Below are positions 27,337 to 36,149 of a stretch of 64,000 nucleotides of DNA, one piece after another (position 1 is the first letter of the stretch; the number at the start of each line of letters is the position of its first letter). The stretch spans positions 321,001-385,000 of the forward strand of contig NZ_JADPKK010000020.1 of assembly GCF_023073915.1 (NCBI RefSeq). The letters run 5' to 3'. The translations under genes were made by a program, and so were the position numbers. The notes under the pieces are model-generated. The model saw only the letters and a list, made by a program, of their open reading frames with translations, did not search any database and was not told the origin of the DNA. The DNA comes from Bradyrhizobium sp. 149 (GTDB lineage: Bacteria > Pseudomonadota > Alphaproteobacteria > Rhizobiales > Xanthobacteraceae).

Positions 27337-28216
27337 GACGGATTTTTCCTTCCGAATAGATTTCGAAAAAGCCGCGCGGAATCCTACGCGCATATTTGAT
27401 ACGGCAAGTGAGCTTATTCACGGCTTCGAACAGCTCGACGAGGTCATCACAGATTCAATAGATGCTAAATTGCAGCCTCAGCTGGTTCTGGAAAACGTCG
27501 AGGCTGGATCGCTCCGTGTAATTTTAAGCAGCCTTCTCAAACGGATCGATGATCAAGGTCTGCGCGAGGGTGAGTACAAGAAGGCTATTGGTCCTGCTTT
27601 GGTCGAAGCCAAGTATGCCGCCATTAGATATTTAGACAAAGATCAGAGTTCAGCTACGGTCGGCGCGGTGGAGTTGAGAGATGAACTTCGAGGCATCGCC
27701 GCTACAAGCAACCTTAGACATTTAGGCGACTACACTCCGATCCAAGAGGCAAGGCTGCTTGCCGCCTTGGGGCAAATACAAAACGCGAAGCGGCTGCTAG
27801 GTCCGAAGGATAAGCTGCTCTTGGATGCCCCAGGGAGGACCGAGCACGAGGTAGACCTGAACCAAACTTGGGACCCTCCAGAGGTTGCTGCACGCGAGGT
27901 CACAACAACCGAGAAGCAAAGCGAGGGTGAAATCATATTGACAATACGAAGACCGGATATGACCGGCCAATCGAAGTGGCAGTTTATGAGAGGCAAGTCT
28001 CCTCTGTTCGCAAAAATTTCCGACGAACAGTGGTTGAGGCGTTTTCATGAGCGCGAGGTAAGTGGGCTCCATTCAGGAGACGCCATGAGATGTAAAGTCA
28101 AATTCATCTATGTTTTCGATGATAAGGGGACCATGCTTGATGAGGCTTTAGAAATAACCACGGTCCTTGAGATCATTAACAACGCAAACGGCGAGCAACT
28201 TGAAATATCAATTTAG
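27326..28216 (+). CDS. Unrecognised 296-aa protein upstream of the restriction–methylation gene
   Basis: 296 aa, cytoplasmic. The N-terminal half is helical (RIFDTASELIHGFEQLDEVI, then DSIDAKLQPQLVLENVEAGS). The C-terminal half is beta-rich and charged (GEIILTIRRPDMTGQSKWQF, KISDEQWLRRFHEREVSGLH). I have a vague sense of a widespread uncharacterised family but cannot name it. There are no membrane segments. It precedes the 1004-aa nuclease/methyltransferase by 152 bp on the same strand and has the same lower-GC codon use, so it may belong to the same defence unit. Confidence 0.7.
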   Translation: MTFETDFSFRIDFEKAARNPTRIFDTASELIHGFEQLDEVITDSIDAKLQPQLVLENVEAGSLRVILSSLLKRIDDQGLREGEYKKAIGPALVEAKYAAIRYLDKDQSSATVGAVELRDELRGIAATSNLRHLGDYTPIQEARLLAALGQIQNAKRLLGPKDKLLLDAPGRTEHEVDLNQTWDPPEVAAREVTTTEKQSEGEIILTIRRPDMTGQSKWQFMRGKSPLFAKISDEQWLRRFHEREVSGLHSGDAMRCKVKFIYVFDDKGTMLDEALEITTVLEIINNANGEQLEISI

Positions 28217-28368
28217 CCTCCGGAGCTTCGATACCGAACGAAATCGTGCGCTTGAACGCGCACGCGATCAGCCCGAGAACCTAAGCCCGCTATAACCGCT
28301 AGAACCTGCCTGTGGACGAAGGTTGATTCGGATAGTAGGAGCGCAATTTATGTAGCATAAGCAACGCT

Positions 28369-31300
28369 ATGGTTGAGCAACATATCCGACGCTATCTCAA
28401 TGAACTGTCTGACCTCCGACGCGTGTCGGGAGAGGCTCGCGAGTCCATCGTTAGCGAAGCTTTTAAGACGCTCTTGAAGGAAATAGGGAAGACAAAGGAG
28501 CTAGTCTTCATTCCGCAATATCGTTTGGCCGACACGACTGATCGGCGATATGTTGATGGCGCGCTTCTATTTGAATTGCGAGTGCCCTTCGGCTACTGGG
28601 AAGCTAAAGACGAAGAAGATGATTTAGACGAAGAGATAGCGAAAAAATTCCGCAGGGGCTACCCGCAGGACAACATCATATTCGAGGATACGCGCGAAGC
28701 AGTTCTAATACAGAACAGGAAGCGCGTTTCGCGTTGCCGCATAGACGACCCGGCCGAGCTGGCTAAGCTGCTCGAAGCCTTCTTCGCATATGAACGAGCT
28801 GAAATTGCTGATTTTCGGCGCGCGGTTGAGCAGTTTAAAGTCGACCTTCCAGCTGTTCTCAACGAACTGCGGCGCATGATCGAAACCTCTGAGCAAGCCA
28901 ATCCGCAGTTCAAGAGGGCGTCCGAAAAGTTTCTTCGACACGCGCAAGATACTATCAATCCAAAGGTGTCGCCTGCAGACGTGAGGGAAATGCTCATTCA
29001 GCACATCCTCACGGAAGAAATCTTTAGCCAGGTCTTCGATAATTCTGATTTTCATCGACAGAACAACGTAGCCCGAGAACTTTACGATCTAGAAAACACC
29101 TTTTTCAAAGGTAAAGTTAAGTACGATACGATGTCGTCGCTTAAATCTTACTACGCGGCGATCAAAAGTGCAGCTGCGCTGGTTGCAAATCACGTTGAGA
29201 AGCAGACGTTTTTAAAGACCATCTACGAGAACTTCTACAAGGTATATAACAAGAAAGCGGCCGATCGCCTTGGCGTCGTTTACACGCCTAATGAGATCGT
29301 GAAGTTCATGATCGCGAGCACTGACTGGCTTTGTCATAAGCATTTTGGAAAATCTCTAATAGAGAAGAACGTTGAGATCTTAGATCCCGCGGCAGGAACG
29401 GGCACGTTCATAACCGAGTTGATAGAGCATTTCCGCGGCCAGCCGAACAAGCTGCGGTACAAATATTTAGAAGAGTTGCATGCGAACGAAGTGGCCATCC
29501 TGCCCTACTACGTTGCCAACCTGAACATAGAAGCTAGCTATGCAGCAATAGCTGGAGCTTACGAGGAATTTCCCAACCTGTGCTTTGTGGATACGCTTGA
29601 TAATACTACCGCGCTAAGAGCGCAGCGCGGTCAGCAAATCGACCTGTTTGGCGGTGTCAGCGAGGAGAACGTTGAGCGTATTAAGAGCCAAAATAAGAAG
29701 AAGATAAGCGTCGTAATCGGCAATCCACCTTACAATGCAAATCAGCTTAATGAAAACGACAACAACAAGAATCGAGAATATCCGATAATTGATGATAGGA
29801 TAAGAGCTACCTACATCAACCAATCAAATGCTCAGAAGACTAAGCTTTACGACATGTATGCGCGTTTCTTCAGGTGGGCATCTGATAGAATAGACGACAA
29901 CGGAATTATCGCATTCATTTCAAACCGCGGGTTTTTAGACAAGCGAACGTATGATGGGTTCCGCAAGACGGTCCTGAGCGAGTTCAATGATATATATGTT
30001 CTCGATCTTGGTGGCGACGTCCGGGATGATCCAAGCCTGTCTGGCACGACACACAACGTGTTCGGCATACAGACCGGCGTTGCCATCAGTTTTCTAATAA
30101 AGCGGTCGAAAACAAAGGATCGCCAGATATCTTATGCTCGGCTGCCGCAGAAAGCGACGGCAGAGGAAAAACTCTCTTATCTTGAAAGTACGAAGTTCGA
30201 GACAATAGAGTTCGATCGGGTGAAGCCTACGCCGGTTGGCGACTGGATCAACTTAGCCAACACTGATTTTGGTGAGTTGCTGCCTTTCATTTCCCACGAG
30301 ACAAAATATGCCAGCAATCGTTCGCAAGAACGCGCTCTTTTCAAGCTGTACACGTTGGGTATCTCGACCAATCGCGATGACTGGGTCACGGATTTTTCGA
30401 AAGACCTTCTCCAGGAGAAGATGGCCTACTTCATTAAGGTATATAAGAGTTATCTCTCGAATGGATTTCCCGAAGAGCCATCGATCAAGCTATCCCGCAA
30501 TTTAAAGCGGAGGGGCGAGAGCCAGCGGAAAGAAGCGTTCAGCGCGGCACGGATTGCGCCTTACAGCTATCGACCGTTTGTCCAAAAATATTTCTACAAC
30601 TCTGAACTGTTTGTCGATGAACGCGGCTCGACCGACGAGTTGACCGCCCGCAAAGACAACGTGTTCCTTTGCTTCATTGGCGATGCGACCGAAAAACCAT
30701 TCTCGGTACTTGCAAGCAACGGCCTAATTGACCTGAATTTCTTGAGCGCAGCGGCGGCAGGAACTAAGATCGTGCCTCTGTATCGAGGCGATGAAGTCAA
30801 TCTGACGGACTGGGGAAAAGCGGAGTTTGTCAAACACTATGCAAATGAAAACGGGCATCCGAAGATCGATAAGGAGGCGATCTTCCACTATGTCTACGCC
30901 GTGTTGCACGATCCCATCTATCGAGAGAAGTATGCTTTAAACCTTAAACGAGAATTTCCGCGAATCCCACTTTACTCCGGCTTTCGCGAGTGGGCGGAAT
31001 GGGGGGAGAAGCTAATGAAGCTGCACATCGGCTATCGAGATGTTAAGCCATTTGCGCTGCGCGCAGCCGCACATACGAATTCAAAAACAGCTATTCTCAG
31101 AACGGATAAAGATGCCGGAATCATATACCTTGATGGTAAGACCGCTTTAACGGGCGTGCCGGACGCCGCTTGGTCCTATAGAATAGGGAATCGGTGTGCC
31201 ATCGACTGGGTTCTTGATCAATATAAGGAAAAATCGGAAACGGACGAAACCATACGCGAAAGGTTCGACCGGTATCAATTCTCGACTTATAAGGTTGAGG

Positions 31301-31383
31301 TGATTGACCTCCTTAAAAAAGTTACCTCGGTTAGTGTCGAGACGATGAAGATTGCGGAGGAAATGAAACGCGCCAAGCGATAG
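28369..31383 (+). CDS. Type ISP/IIG-like restriction–methyltransferase fusion without helicase
   Basis: 1004 aa. The N-terminus has a PD-(D/E)xK nuclease pattern: D63 in RYVDGALLFE and E78-x-K80 in GYWEAKD. Methylase motif I is DPAAGTGTF (from D339) and motif IV is NPPY (residues 452–455), giving N6-adenine methylation. The C-terminal third, from about 620, resembles the specificity region of LlaBIII-like type ISP enzymes (YSYRPFVQKYFYNS, VIHYVYAVLHDPIYRE-like FHYVYAVLHDPIYREKYA, SYRIGNRCAIDWVLDQY). Type ISP enzymes are about 1500 aa with a helicase between nuclease and methylase; none is present here. It converges on the resolvase gene with a 7-bp gap. Confidence 0.8.
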   Translation: MVEQHIRRYLNELSDLRRVSGEARESIVSEAFKTLLKEIGKTKELVFIPQYRLADTTDRRYVDGALLFELRVPFGYWEAKDEEDDLDEEIAKKFRRGYPQDNIIFEDTREAVLIQNRKRVSRCRIDDPAELAKLLEAFFAYERAEIADFRRAVEQFKVDLPAVLNELRRMIETSEQANPQFKRASEKFLRHAQDTINPKVSPADVREMLIQHILTEEIFSQVFDNSDFHRQNNVARELYDLENTFFKGKVKYDTMSSLKSYYAAIKSAAALVANHVEKQTFLKTIYENFYKVYNKKAADRLGVVYTPNEIVKFMIASTDWLCHKHFGKSLIEKNVEILDPAAGTGTFITELIEHFRGQPNKLRYKYLEELHANEVAILPYYVANLNIEASYAAIAGAYEEFPNLCFVDTLDNTTALRAQRGQQIDLFGGVSEENVERIKSQNKKKISVVIGNPPYNANQLNENDNNKNREYPIIDDRIRATYINQSNAQKTKLYDMYARFFRWASDRIDDNGIIAFISNRGFLDKRTYDGFRKTVLSEFNDIYVLDLGGDVRDDPSLSGTTHNVFGIQTGVAISFLIKRSKTKDRQISYARLPQKATAEEKLSYLESTKFETIEFDRVKPTPVGDWINLANTDFGELLPFISHETKYASNRSQERALFKLYTLGISTNRDDWVTDFSKDLLQEKMAYFIKVYKSYLSNGFPEEPSIKLSRNLKRRGESQRKEAFSAARIAPYSYRPFVQKYFYNSELFVDERGSTDELTARKDNVFLCFIGDATEKPFSVLASNGLIDLNFLSAAAAGTKIVPLYRGDEVNLTDWGKAEFVKHYANENGHPKIDKEAIFHYVYAVLHDPIYREKYALNLKREFPRIPLYSGFREWAEWGEKLMKLHIGYRDVKPFALRAAAHTNSKTAILRTDKDAGIIYLDGKTALTGVPDAAWSYRIGNRCAIDWVLDQYKEKSETDETIRERFDRYQFSTYKVEVIDLLKKVTSVSVETMKIAEEMKRAKR

Positions 31384-31390
31384 ATGATGA

Positions 31391-31933
31391 TTACAGCCGA
31401 CCGATTGTCTGATGGCTAACGTTGTAGCTCCGAGCGATATTGGTCTGGCTCTCCCCTGCTTCCCGTCTCCGCTTCGCCTCTTCGATTTGAAACGGGCTTA
31501 GCTTTGGCTTCCTGCCAAACTTCACCCCTCTGGCCATTGCCCTTGCCCTGCCTTCTCCCGTTCTCGCTAGGATCAAGCTGCGCTCGAATTCGGCTAGCCC
31601 TCCAAGGATCGTAATCATCAGCTTGCCATGCGGCGTAGTCGTATCAGCCCAGGTATCGGCCAATGACCTGAAGCCCGCTCCGGCCTTGCTGATCGCGTCC
31701 AAGCTGTTGAGCAGGTCTAGGGTTGACCGTGCCAGCCTATCGAGCCGGGTCACTAACAGCAGGTCTCCCGGCTTCAGCGCCTTCAGAGCCGCCTGAAGCG
31801 CTTTCCGATCGGTCTTCGCTCCGCTCTCCTTCTCCGCGAATATCCTTTCTACGCCCTCCGCTGTGAGCTTGGCGCGCTGTGTGTCGAGTGTCTGCCCGTC
31901 CGTCGATACGCGGGCATATCCGTAAACAGTCAT
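31391..31933 (-). CDS. Serine recombinase (resolvase/invertase)
   Basis: 180 aa. YGYARVSTDGQTLDTQ holds the catalytic Ser10; LVTRLDRLARSTLDLLN and the FRSLADTWADTTTPHGKL segment are family signatures. A C-terminal HTH (ESQTNIARSYNVSHQTIGRL) binds DNA. Typical Tn3-resolvase size. It could resolve island dimers or invert a segment; no inverted target sites were recognised. It ends 7 bp from the convergent methyltransferase gene. Confidence 0.93.
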   Translation of the reverse strand: MTVYGYARVSTDGQTLDTQRAKLTAEGVERIFAEKESGAKTDRKALQAALKALKPGDLLLVTRLDRLARSTLDLLNSLDAISKAGAGFRSLADTWADTTTPHGKLMITILGGLAEFERSLILARTGEGRARAMARGVKFGRKPKLSPFQIEEAKRRREAGESQTNIARSYNVSHQTIGRL

Positions 31934-32082
31934 GGCCGTTTCCTTCGGGAGTTTTGGACTCGATATATGGACAAAAATTGCAGTGAGATTTCAGGGTGAT
32001 TTGGGTCGTCCATAACTCTTAAGTTTTGGACAGGCCTGGACAAAAGAAGAGGGCTTGCAGCCGCAAACCCTTCTCTAGTTGT

Positions 32083-32454
32083 TTAGCTGCGCTGGCTCGC
32101 GACGAGCCCAAGATCGCGCACGTTCGTCACTTCGTAGTCTGGATTGGGCTTCCCATCAGGTCCCTTGGCCCATGCCGCAACCTTGCCCCGTCCAGAGTAT
32201 GCCCAAATCTCTCCAGTCTCGGGATGCTTGTATTGCTTCCTTTCGGAAGGAGGCTTGTCGGAAGCCGTGTAGACCTGCGCCAGAGAAAGACCGTACTTCT
32301 CCTGACAATAAGCTTCTAACTCTGCCTTCGCCTTTATCGCTTTCTGATGGCGCTCTCTGGTCTCTTGCTCCTTCCGGTCTTGAAGATAGGCCGAGATTTC
32401 TTCCAGCGTCATGCTGTTGATGTCTTTTGGTAATTGTCTTTCTTTAATAGCCAT
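32083..32454 (-). CDS. H-NS-like protein
   Basis: 123 aa. The N-terminal part is a coiled-coil-forming helix (MTLEEISAYLQDRKEQETRE); the C-terminal part, QYKHPETGEIWAYSGRGKVA followed by AWAKGPDG, resembles the H-NS C-terminal DNA-binding motif (Y-x-x-P-x-T-G-x-x-W-x-G-R-G). The family binds AT-rich DNA and silences foreign genes. Three ATGs are tandem at 32460, 32457 and 32454; I choose 32454 because AGGAG then lies 7 nt upstream. The AT-rich region just upstream is a likely target. Confidence 0.7.
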   Translation of the reverse strand: MAIKERQLPKDINSMTLEEISAYLQDRKEQETRERHQKAIKAKAELEAYCQEKYGLSLAQVYTASDKPPSERKQYKHPETGEIWAYSGRGKVAAWAKGPDGKPNPDYEVTNVRDLGLVASQRS

Positions 32455-32708
32455 CATCATTCTCCTATATGAATAACGTGAACTAGGTTACTCATGGAAA
32501 GAAAGACTTCAAGGCCGATGATGTAGGTGGAAAGACTCTAGTTTTGCTGTTTTTGGAATAATATTCTAGCCTACCGATGAAAAAGGATTGCCGAAGACCG
32601 ATACGGGGGTGTACGGGGCCTTCAATCAGCAATAAATTACACCTCAATAAAATCGCAGAAAAATTTCCTATTTCGTATTCCTAGGCTTGCTTATACAAGT
32701 CATCCTAT

Positions 32709-32737
32709 TTGACTTAGTGCATTATTTTATGTACTAT
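32709..32737 (+). promoter_or_regulatory. Promoter of the island membrane-protein gene
   Basis: TTGACT, 17-bp spacer, TACTAT in an AT-rich stretch upstream of the gene at 32866. A 7-bp inverted repeat GTAGACT-ATAA-AGTCTAC at 32754–32771 lies just after the start region. Confidence 0.6.
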
Positions 32738-32809
32738 ATATTTAATAATTGCGGTAGACTATAAAGTCTACTTCCTGATCTAAGCCAAACCCCTTCAGGT
32801 CTACTACCG

Positions 32810-32838
32810 AAAACCTCAGTCCACTCGGCTGGGGTTTT
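32810..32838 (+). terminator. Hairpin with U-run in the leader (attenuator-like)
   Basis: AAAACCTCAG pairs with CTGGGGTTTT (one G·U) around a 9-nt loop, followed by CT. It lies between the 32709 promoter and the coding start at 32866, so could stop transcripts early. The rest of the 32461–32865 gap has no gene. Confidence 0.45.
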
Positions 32839-32865
32839 CTGCTGTGGACCATGAAAGGAAATTCA

Positions 32866-33708
32866 ATGAGAACTACTAGACGGGAAAAGCAAGCCTCTCG
32901 AAGAAGGCAAGAACAAGAGTATCGAGACAAGATACTAGTGCCTCAGGCACCAATACTCACACTACAAAAGAATGAGCCAGCGGAAGGCTACGAAACTAGG
33001 GGATTAACGCCTTACGTCCCTCCTAGGGCAGCTCTGCCCGAAGAGACTGTAGACCCCAAATCAATACCCAAGACTAACTACGCCTTGGTGATCCTCGCCT
33101 ACAGCCTCGGAGCAGTCGGATTAGGCATCAACGCTTGGTTCGCCTGGAGTCGAGGCAGCTCGTTACCCGACAAGGTTCTGTTGTCTTCGCTAGGATTCAT
33201 CGCGGAAGCGGTGATGTTCTTTCTCCTCTCCCAGGCAAAAGCTTTGTGGGTATGCCGTCAACGCGGAAGCTTCGCTGTCGCGTGTATTGTGTGGCCGGTG
33301 CTGTTTGTCTTCGCTCTTACCAACAGCCTAGGGTTTGCTAGTTTCAATCTCTCTGAAGCAAATACTGTTAGGGCAGAGCGGATAACGCCAGCCGTAGCAG
33401 ATGCCCAACGCCGCTTAGATATTCTTTCCGCTTCGCGTGCTTCCGAATGTCTCAAACGCGGAGACAAATGCAGGCAGTTGGAGAAGGAAGAACAGCAAGC
33501 AATAGAAAGCCTCAGGGAAGCCCGTGCGCAGGTCTCCTCCACTGCCGACCCTCAGATAGCTTCTGCTGCAAAGCTGATTACCTGGATGAGTCAGGATCGC
33601 TTCCATCCATCCGCTGACGACTTCGCTATGCTGCGTCTTCTTCTGCTTACGCTTCTTCCTCAGCTAGGCGGGCTTGTCTTGATGGTAGCGAAGCAACGAA
33701 ATCTTTAA
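32866..33708 (+). CDS. Island membrane protein with coiled region
   Basis: 280 aa. A basic N-terminus (RRREKQ-like RRQEQEYRDK), then hydrophobic segments around YALVILAYSLGAVGLGINAW, LGFIAEAVMFFLLSQA, CIVWPVLFVFALTNSLGF and a final LLLLTLLPQLGGLVLMVAKQ, with a hydrophilic helical domain between the third and last that has two cysteines. Similar membrane proteins occur in phages and integrative elements; function unknown. ATG at 32866 has AAAGGAAA upstream, while 32851 lacks one. The 3' end overlaps the integrase gene by 62 bp, convergent. Confidence 0.65.
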   Translation: MRTTRREKQASRRRQEQEYRDKILVPQAPILTLQKNEPAEGYETRGLTPYVPPRAALPEETVDPKSIPKTNYALVILAYSLGAVGLGINAWFAWSRGSSLPDKVLLSSLGFIAEAVMFFLLSQAKALWVCRQRGSFAVACIVWPVLFVFALTNSLGFASFNLSEANTVRAERITPAVADAQRRLDILSASRASECLKRGDKCRQLEKEEQQAIESLREARAQVSSTADPQIASAAKLITWMSQDRFHPSADDFAMLRLLLLTLLPQLGGLVLMVAKQRNL

Positions 33709-35071
33709 GCTCCTCCTCTTCAGGATGCATCCGGAACATCTTTGCCTTGGCTTCCTCGATCGCTTCCTCCCTCTCCAATCCTGCCCGTAGTCCGTCCTCG
33801 CAGTAGCCCTCAAACTCCTTCTGCTTTTCGTCTTCCCTGCGCTCGGCTTCTGCCAACGTCATTCCTAACTGATAGCGATCCAGTTTATCCTGTATTTGCT
33901 TCAGAAGAACATTCCGACCCTGATAGACGGCATTCATGCTCTTGTCGGCATGTCTCAGCATGATGTTGCGTTCTTCTAAGCTCAATCCGGCTTGGATGAA
34001 GTTAGTATTTGCCGTCCTGCGAAGATCATGGAAAGTCAGATCCTCGATCTTTGCTCTCCTCACAACGTCGCCAAACGCTTGTGTAAAAGCCTCTCCCGTC
34101 ATCGGGAATATCCTGCCCTTCGGTAGTTTCCCCGGCTTCGTTACTCTTACCCTCTCCGGTCCCGGAAGACTTCCGTCATGGTTCAATGACAGCGCAAGCT
34201 GGAGCAACAGAAATTCAGCCTGCGCCGGCAGGACTATTTCAGCTCCCTTACTCCCCGTCACACTATCCGTTTTGCTCTTTCGTATTTTGATACGACGCTT
34301 CTTGGCGTCTATATCTTCCCAGGCGAGGTTCATTACCTCCTGTCGTCTTAGTCCAGTCTCAACGGCTAGATGGATAGCTAGCGAGACATAGTATCGGTTG
34401 AGACCTAGGCAGCCCTCACAGGCGCCTGTAAGCCTTTCTAGCTCTCCTTCCTCTAGGGAGCGCTCTCGCCGTCCTCCTGTTGAACCTTTAACTCTCATAC
34501 CCTCCCACGGGTTTTCTAAATGGCTGAGACCCGGCCACTTCCTGGCCATCTTCCACGCTAGTTGTATCCTGCTGATCTCCCAACGCACCGTTCTAGGGCT
34601 AATAGGCTTTGGTTCACCGCGACTCCCGGGAGGCTTTACCGTTTCCCTCAATCGATCGTCGCGATACTGCTCGGCAACGACAGCATTGAAATCGTGGAGA
34701 GAGAGCGAGCATATATCGCGAGCCGAAAACTTCTGAAGAGTTAGGAGCACATTAAGAGCGAGTCCGCCGCGTCTTCCAATCTCGAACAGCTCGTCTTCAT
34801 CCTCGTAGATTTCATCGTCTTCCGTAATCAGATTTCCGCAATGCATGTAGCTGCGAATGATATCTCTGACCGTGTACCTCTTTAGGTCTGCCATAGTTGT
34901 AGGAAGACCCAACCCGGTACGTCGCTTCCGGCTGTTGTTCTCTTCCTGAAATTCCTCTGCTTCCTTTCTAGTTTTGAAATAACGCGTGAGGCTGTTAGCG
35001 CGATCGCGGTAGCGCCATGGCAGCTTACGGGCCTTCCCGTGGGGCTTATCTTTCATTCGCTCTATTGCCAT
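33647..35071 (-). CDS. Tyrosine-recombinase integrase
   Basis: 474 aa. The catalytic domain is clear: ETGLRRQEVMNLAWEDIDAK (first Arg at about 242), FHDLRRTANTNFIQAGLSLE (His348, Arg351), HADKSMNAVYQ with His and nucleophile Tyr383. The N-terminal 180 residues carry an arm-type and core-binding domain. Ends with an acidic-basic helix past the catalytic site. It is adjacent to attR, as expected for the enzyme that inserted the island into tRNA-Thr. The start at 35071 is the first of two nearby ATGs. Confidence 0.95.
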   Translation of the reverse strand: MAIERMKDKPHGKARKLPWRYRDRANSLTRYFKTRKEAEEFQEENNSRKRRTGLGLPTTMADLKRYTVRDIIRSYMHCGNLITEDDEIYEDEDELFEIGRRGGLALNVLLTLQKFSARDICSLSLHDFNAVVAEQYRDDRLRETVKPPGSRGEPKPISPRTVRWEISRIQLAWKMARKWPGLSHLENPWEGMRVKGSTGGRRERSLEEGELERLTGACEGCLGLNRYYVSLAIHLAVETGLRRQEVMNLAWEDIDAKKRRIKIRKSKTDSVTGSKGAEIVLPAQAEFLLLQLALSLNHDGSLPGPERVRVTKPGKLPKGRIFPMTGEAFTQAFGDVVRRAKIEDLTFHDLRRTANTNFIQAGLSLEERNIMLRHADKSMNAVYQGRNVLLKQIQDKLDRYQLGMTLAEAERREDEKQKEFEGYCEDGLRAGLEREEAIEEAKAKMFRMHPEEEELKDFVASLPSRQARLAEEEA

Positions 35072-35172
35072 AGCCGCCTCAAGAATTTGGTTGTATTTTT
35101 ATACAACGCAACCGACAATGTCGTTCATGCAACGGCAAAGATAATTGTCAAATCGCCAAAAATCAATCGAGT

Positions 35173-35193
35173 TGCCACCCCCATCGCCACCCC
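35173..35193 (+). repeat. Candidate integrase arm site, right
   Basis: TGCCACCCC and CGCCACCCC separated by CAT (period 12), 19 of 21 bases as in the left-end pair 23998–24018, same orientation. Confidence 0.45.
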
Positions 35194-35256
35194 GAACTCG
35201 AATTTTTTAGAACAACTACTTGTATTTGCTACAAAAATCCAAACTAAATCATTCCC

Positions 35257-35303
35257 TTGGTAATGGAGAGGTCGACAGTTCAATCCTGTCTGGCAGCACC
35301 ATT
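35257..35303 (+). repeat. attR, 47-bp direct repeat
   Basis: Same 47 bp as 23862–23908: the tRNA-Thr 3' half without the 5' half. The 362 bp following (35304–35665) hold no gene that I can support. Confidence 0.92.
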
Positions 35304-35665
35304 CCCTCGGTCAAATCACGCACGAAGCAGCATTCTCGCGGCATCAAACGCCCGAGTTTTGCTTTTCCGTAGCCCTCCTCGGTGAAGAGAGCGCAGGGAA
35401 GACCGGGTGCCGGCTGGCACCCGCGGTCCGCTGCGCGAAAGCACACGCAGGAAGAACCGCACAGCAGCATACTGGTGTAGCCAGGTGTTTTGCCCGACGG
35501 GTCGGATCAAGGACGATACGCGGAACTAAACCGCCGCGATACGTCTCAATCCCGGTTCAAGACCGTGACCCGCTTGTCAAAGCACCGCGTATCCTCATCA
35601 TCACCATCAAAATTCGAAGCGCAGCAAGCATGCGACCACAAGGTAGCCTTCGGTGCCAATCGCCC

Positions 35666-36013
35666 ATGACACTCTCACAATTTGAAAAGAAGCGTTGCGA
35701 AAAGCTGGCCGCTGAATTCGTGGAGAAGCGGCGACCGCCGGCACATCTCCGGGCCAAGGTCGACCTGGCATTCCGCGTCGCCGGTCAGAGCGTCGAGATA
35801 TACGAAGTCCGACCCCATTGGCGCGAGCAAGCCAAGATGCTCGAACATCCGATCGCAAAAGCGACCTACAACAAGAGCAAGAAAAGCTGGAAGTTGTATT
35901 GGTACCGAGCTGATCTGAAATGGCACGGCTATCAGCCGCATTTGGAAGCGGCATCGATTGAAGAATTCTTTGACGTCGTTCAGGAAGACTCCCACGGCTG
36001 CTTTTTCGGGTAG
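35666..36013 (+). CDS. DUF3024 family protein
   Basis: 115 aa. FEKKRCEKLAAEFVEKRRPP and VEIYEVRPHWREQAKM then KSWKLYWYRADLKWHGYQP match DUF3024, small proteins of unknown role that often occur near mobile regions. Start at 35666 (MTLSQFEKK). It lies outside the island in GC-rich sequence. Monocistronic. Confidence 0.75.
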   Translation: MTLSQFEKKRCEKLAAEFVEKRRPPAHLRAKVDLAFRVAGQSVEIYEVRPHWREQAKMLEHPIAKATYNKSKKSWKLYWYRADLKWHGYQPHLEAASIEEFFDVVQEDSHGCFFG

Positions 36014-36015
36014 CT

Positions 36016-36146
36016 CGTGGGATGGGTAGAGCGACTTGTCCCCCTAGCTCGAAGAGGGTAGGCGGAAGCGAAGCCTATCGAGCCATTTCTCGCTGACGAA
36101 ACATGATGGGTTTTGCAAGTGCCCTACCCATCCTACGGGCTACGCA
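36016..36146. repeat. Intergenic repeat, family C copy 1
   Basis: Left block GGATGGGTAGAGCGACTTG, right block TGGGTTTTGCAAGTGCCCTA ending in CCATCCTACG. Inverted arrangement; other copies at 36711–36847 and 38128–38219. Confidence 0.55.
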
Positions 36147-36149
36147 TTA

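Larger units (their letters stand above)
23862..35303. mobile_element. Integrated genomic island in tRNA-Thr
   Basis: 11.4 kb between two identical 47-bp copies of the tRNA-Thr 3' half (23862–23908 and 35257–35303). The integrase gene (33647–35071) lies next to the right end. Base composition is visibly AT-richer than the flanks. Contents: a DUF3631 ATPase and small genes, a two-gene putative defence cassette, a serine resolvase, an H-NS-like protein, a membrane protein and the integrase. No capsid, terminase, relaxase or type IV secretion gene is seen, so it resembles a phage satellite or mobilisable island rather than a prophage or ICE. Confidence 0.9.

Noticed and set aside
35249..35510. 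Short minus-strand ORFs right of attR
   Set aside because: They read through the tRNA-derived repeat and have no protein-like features.
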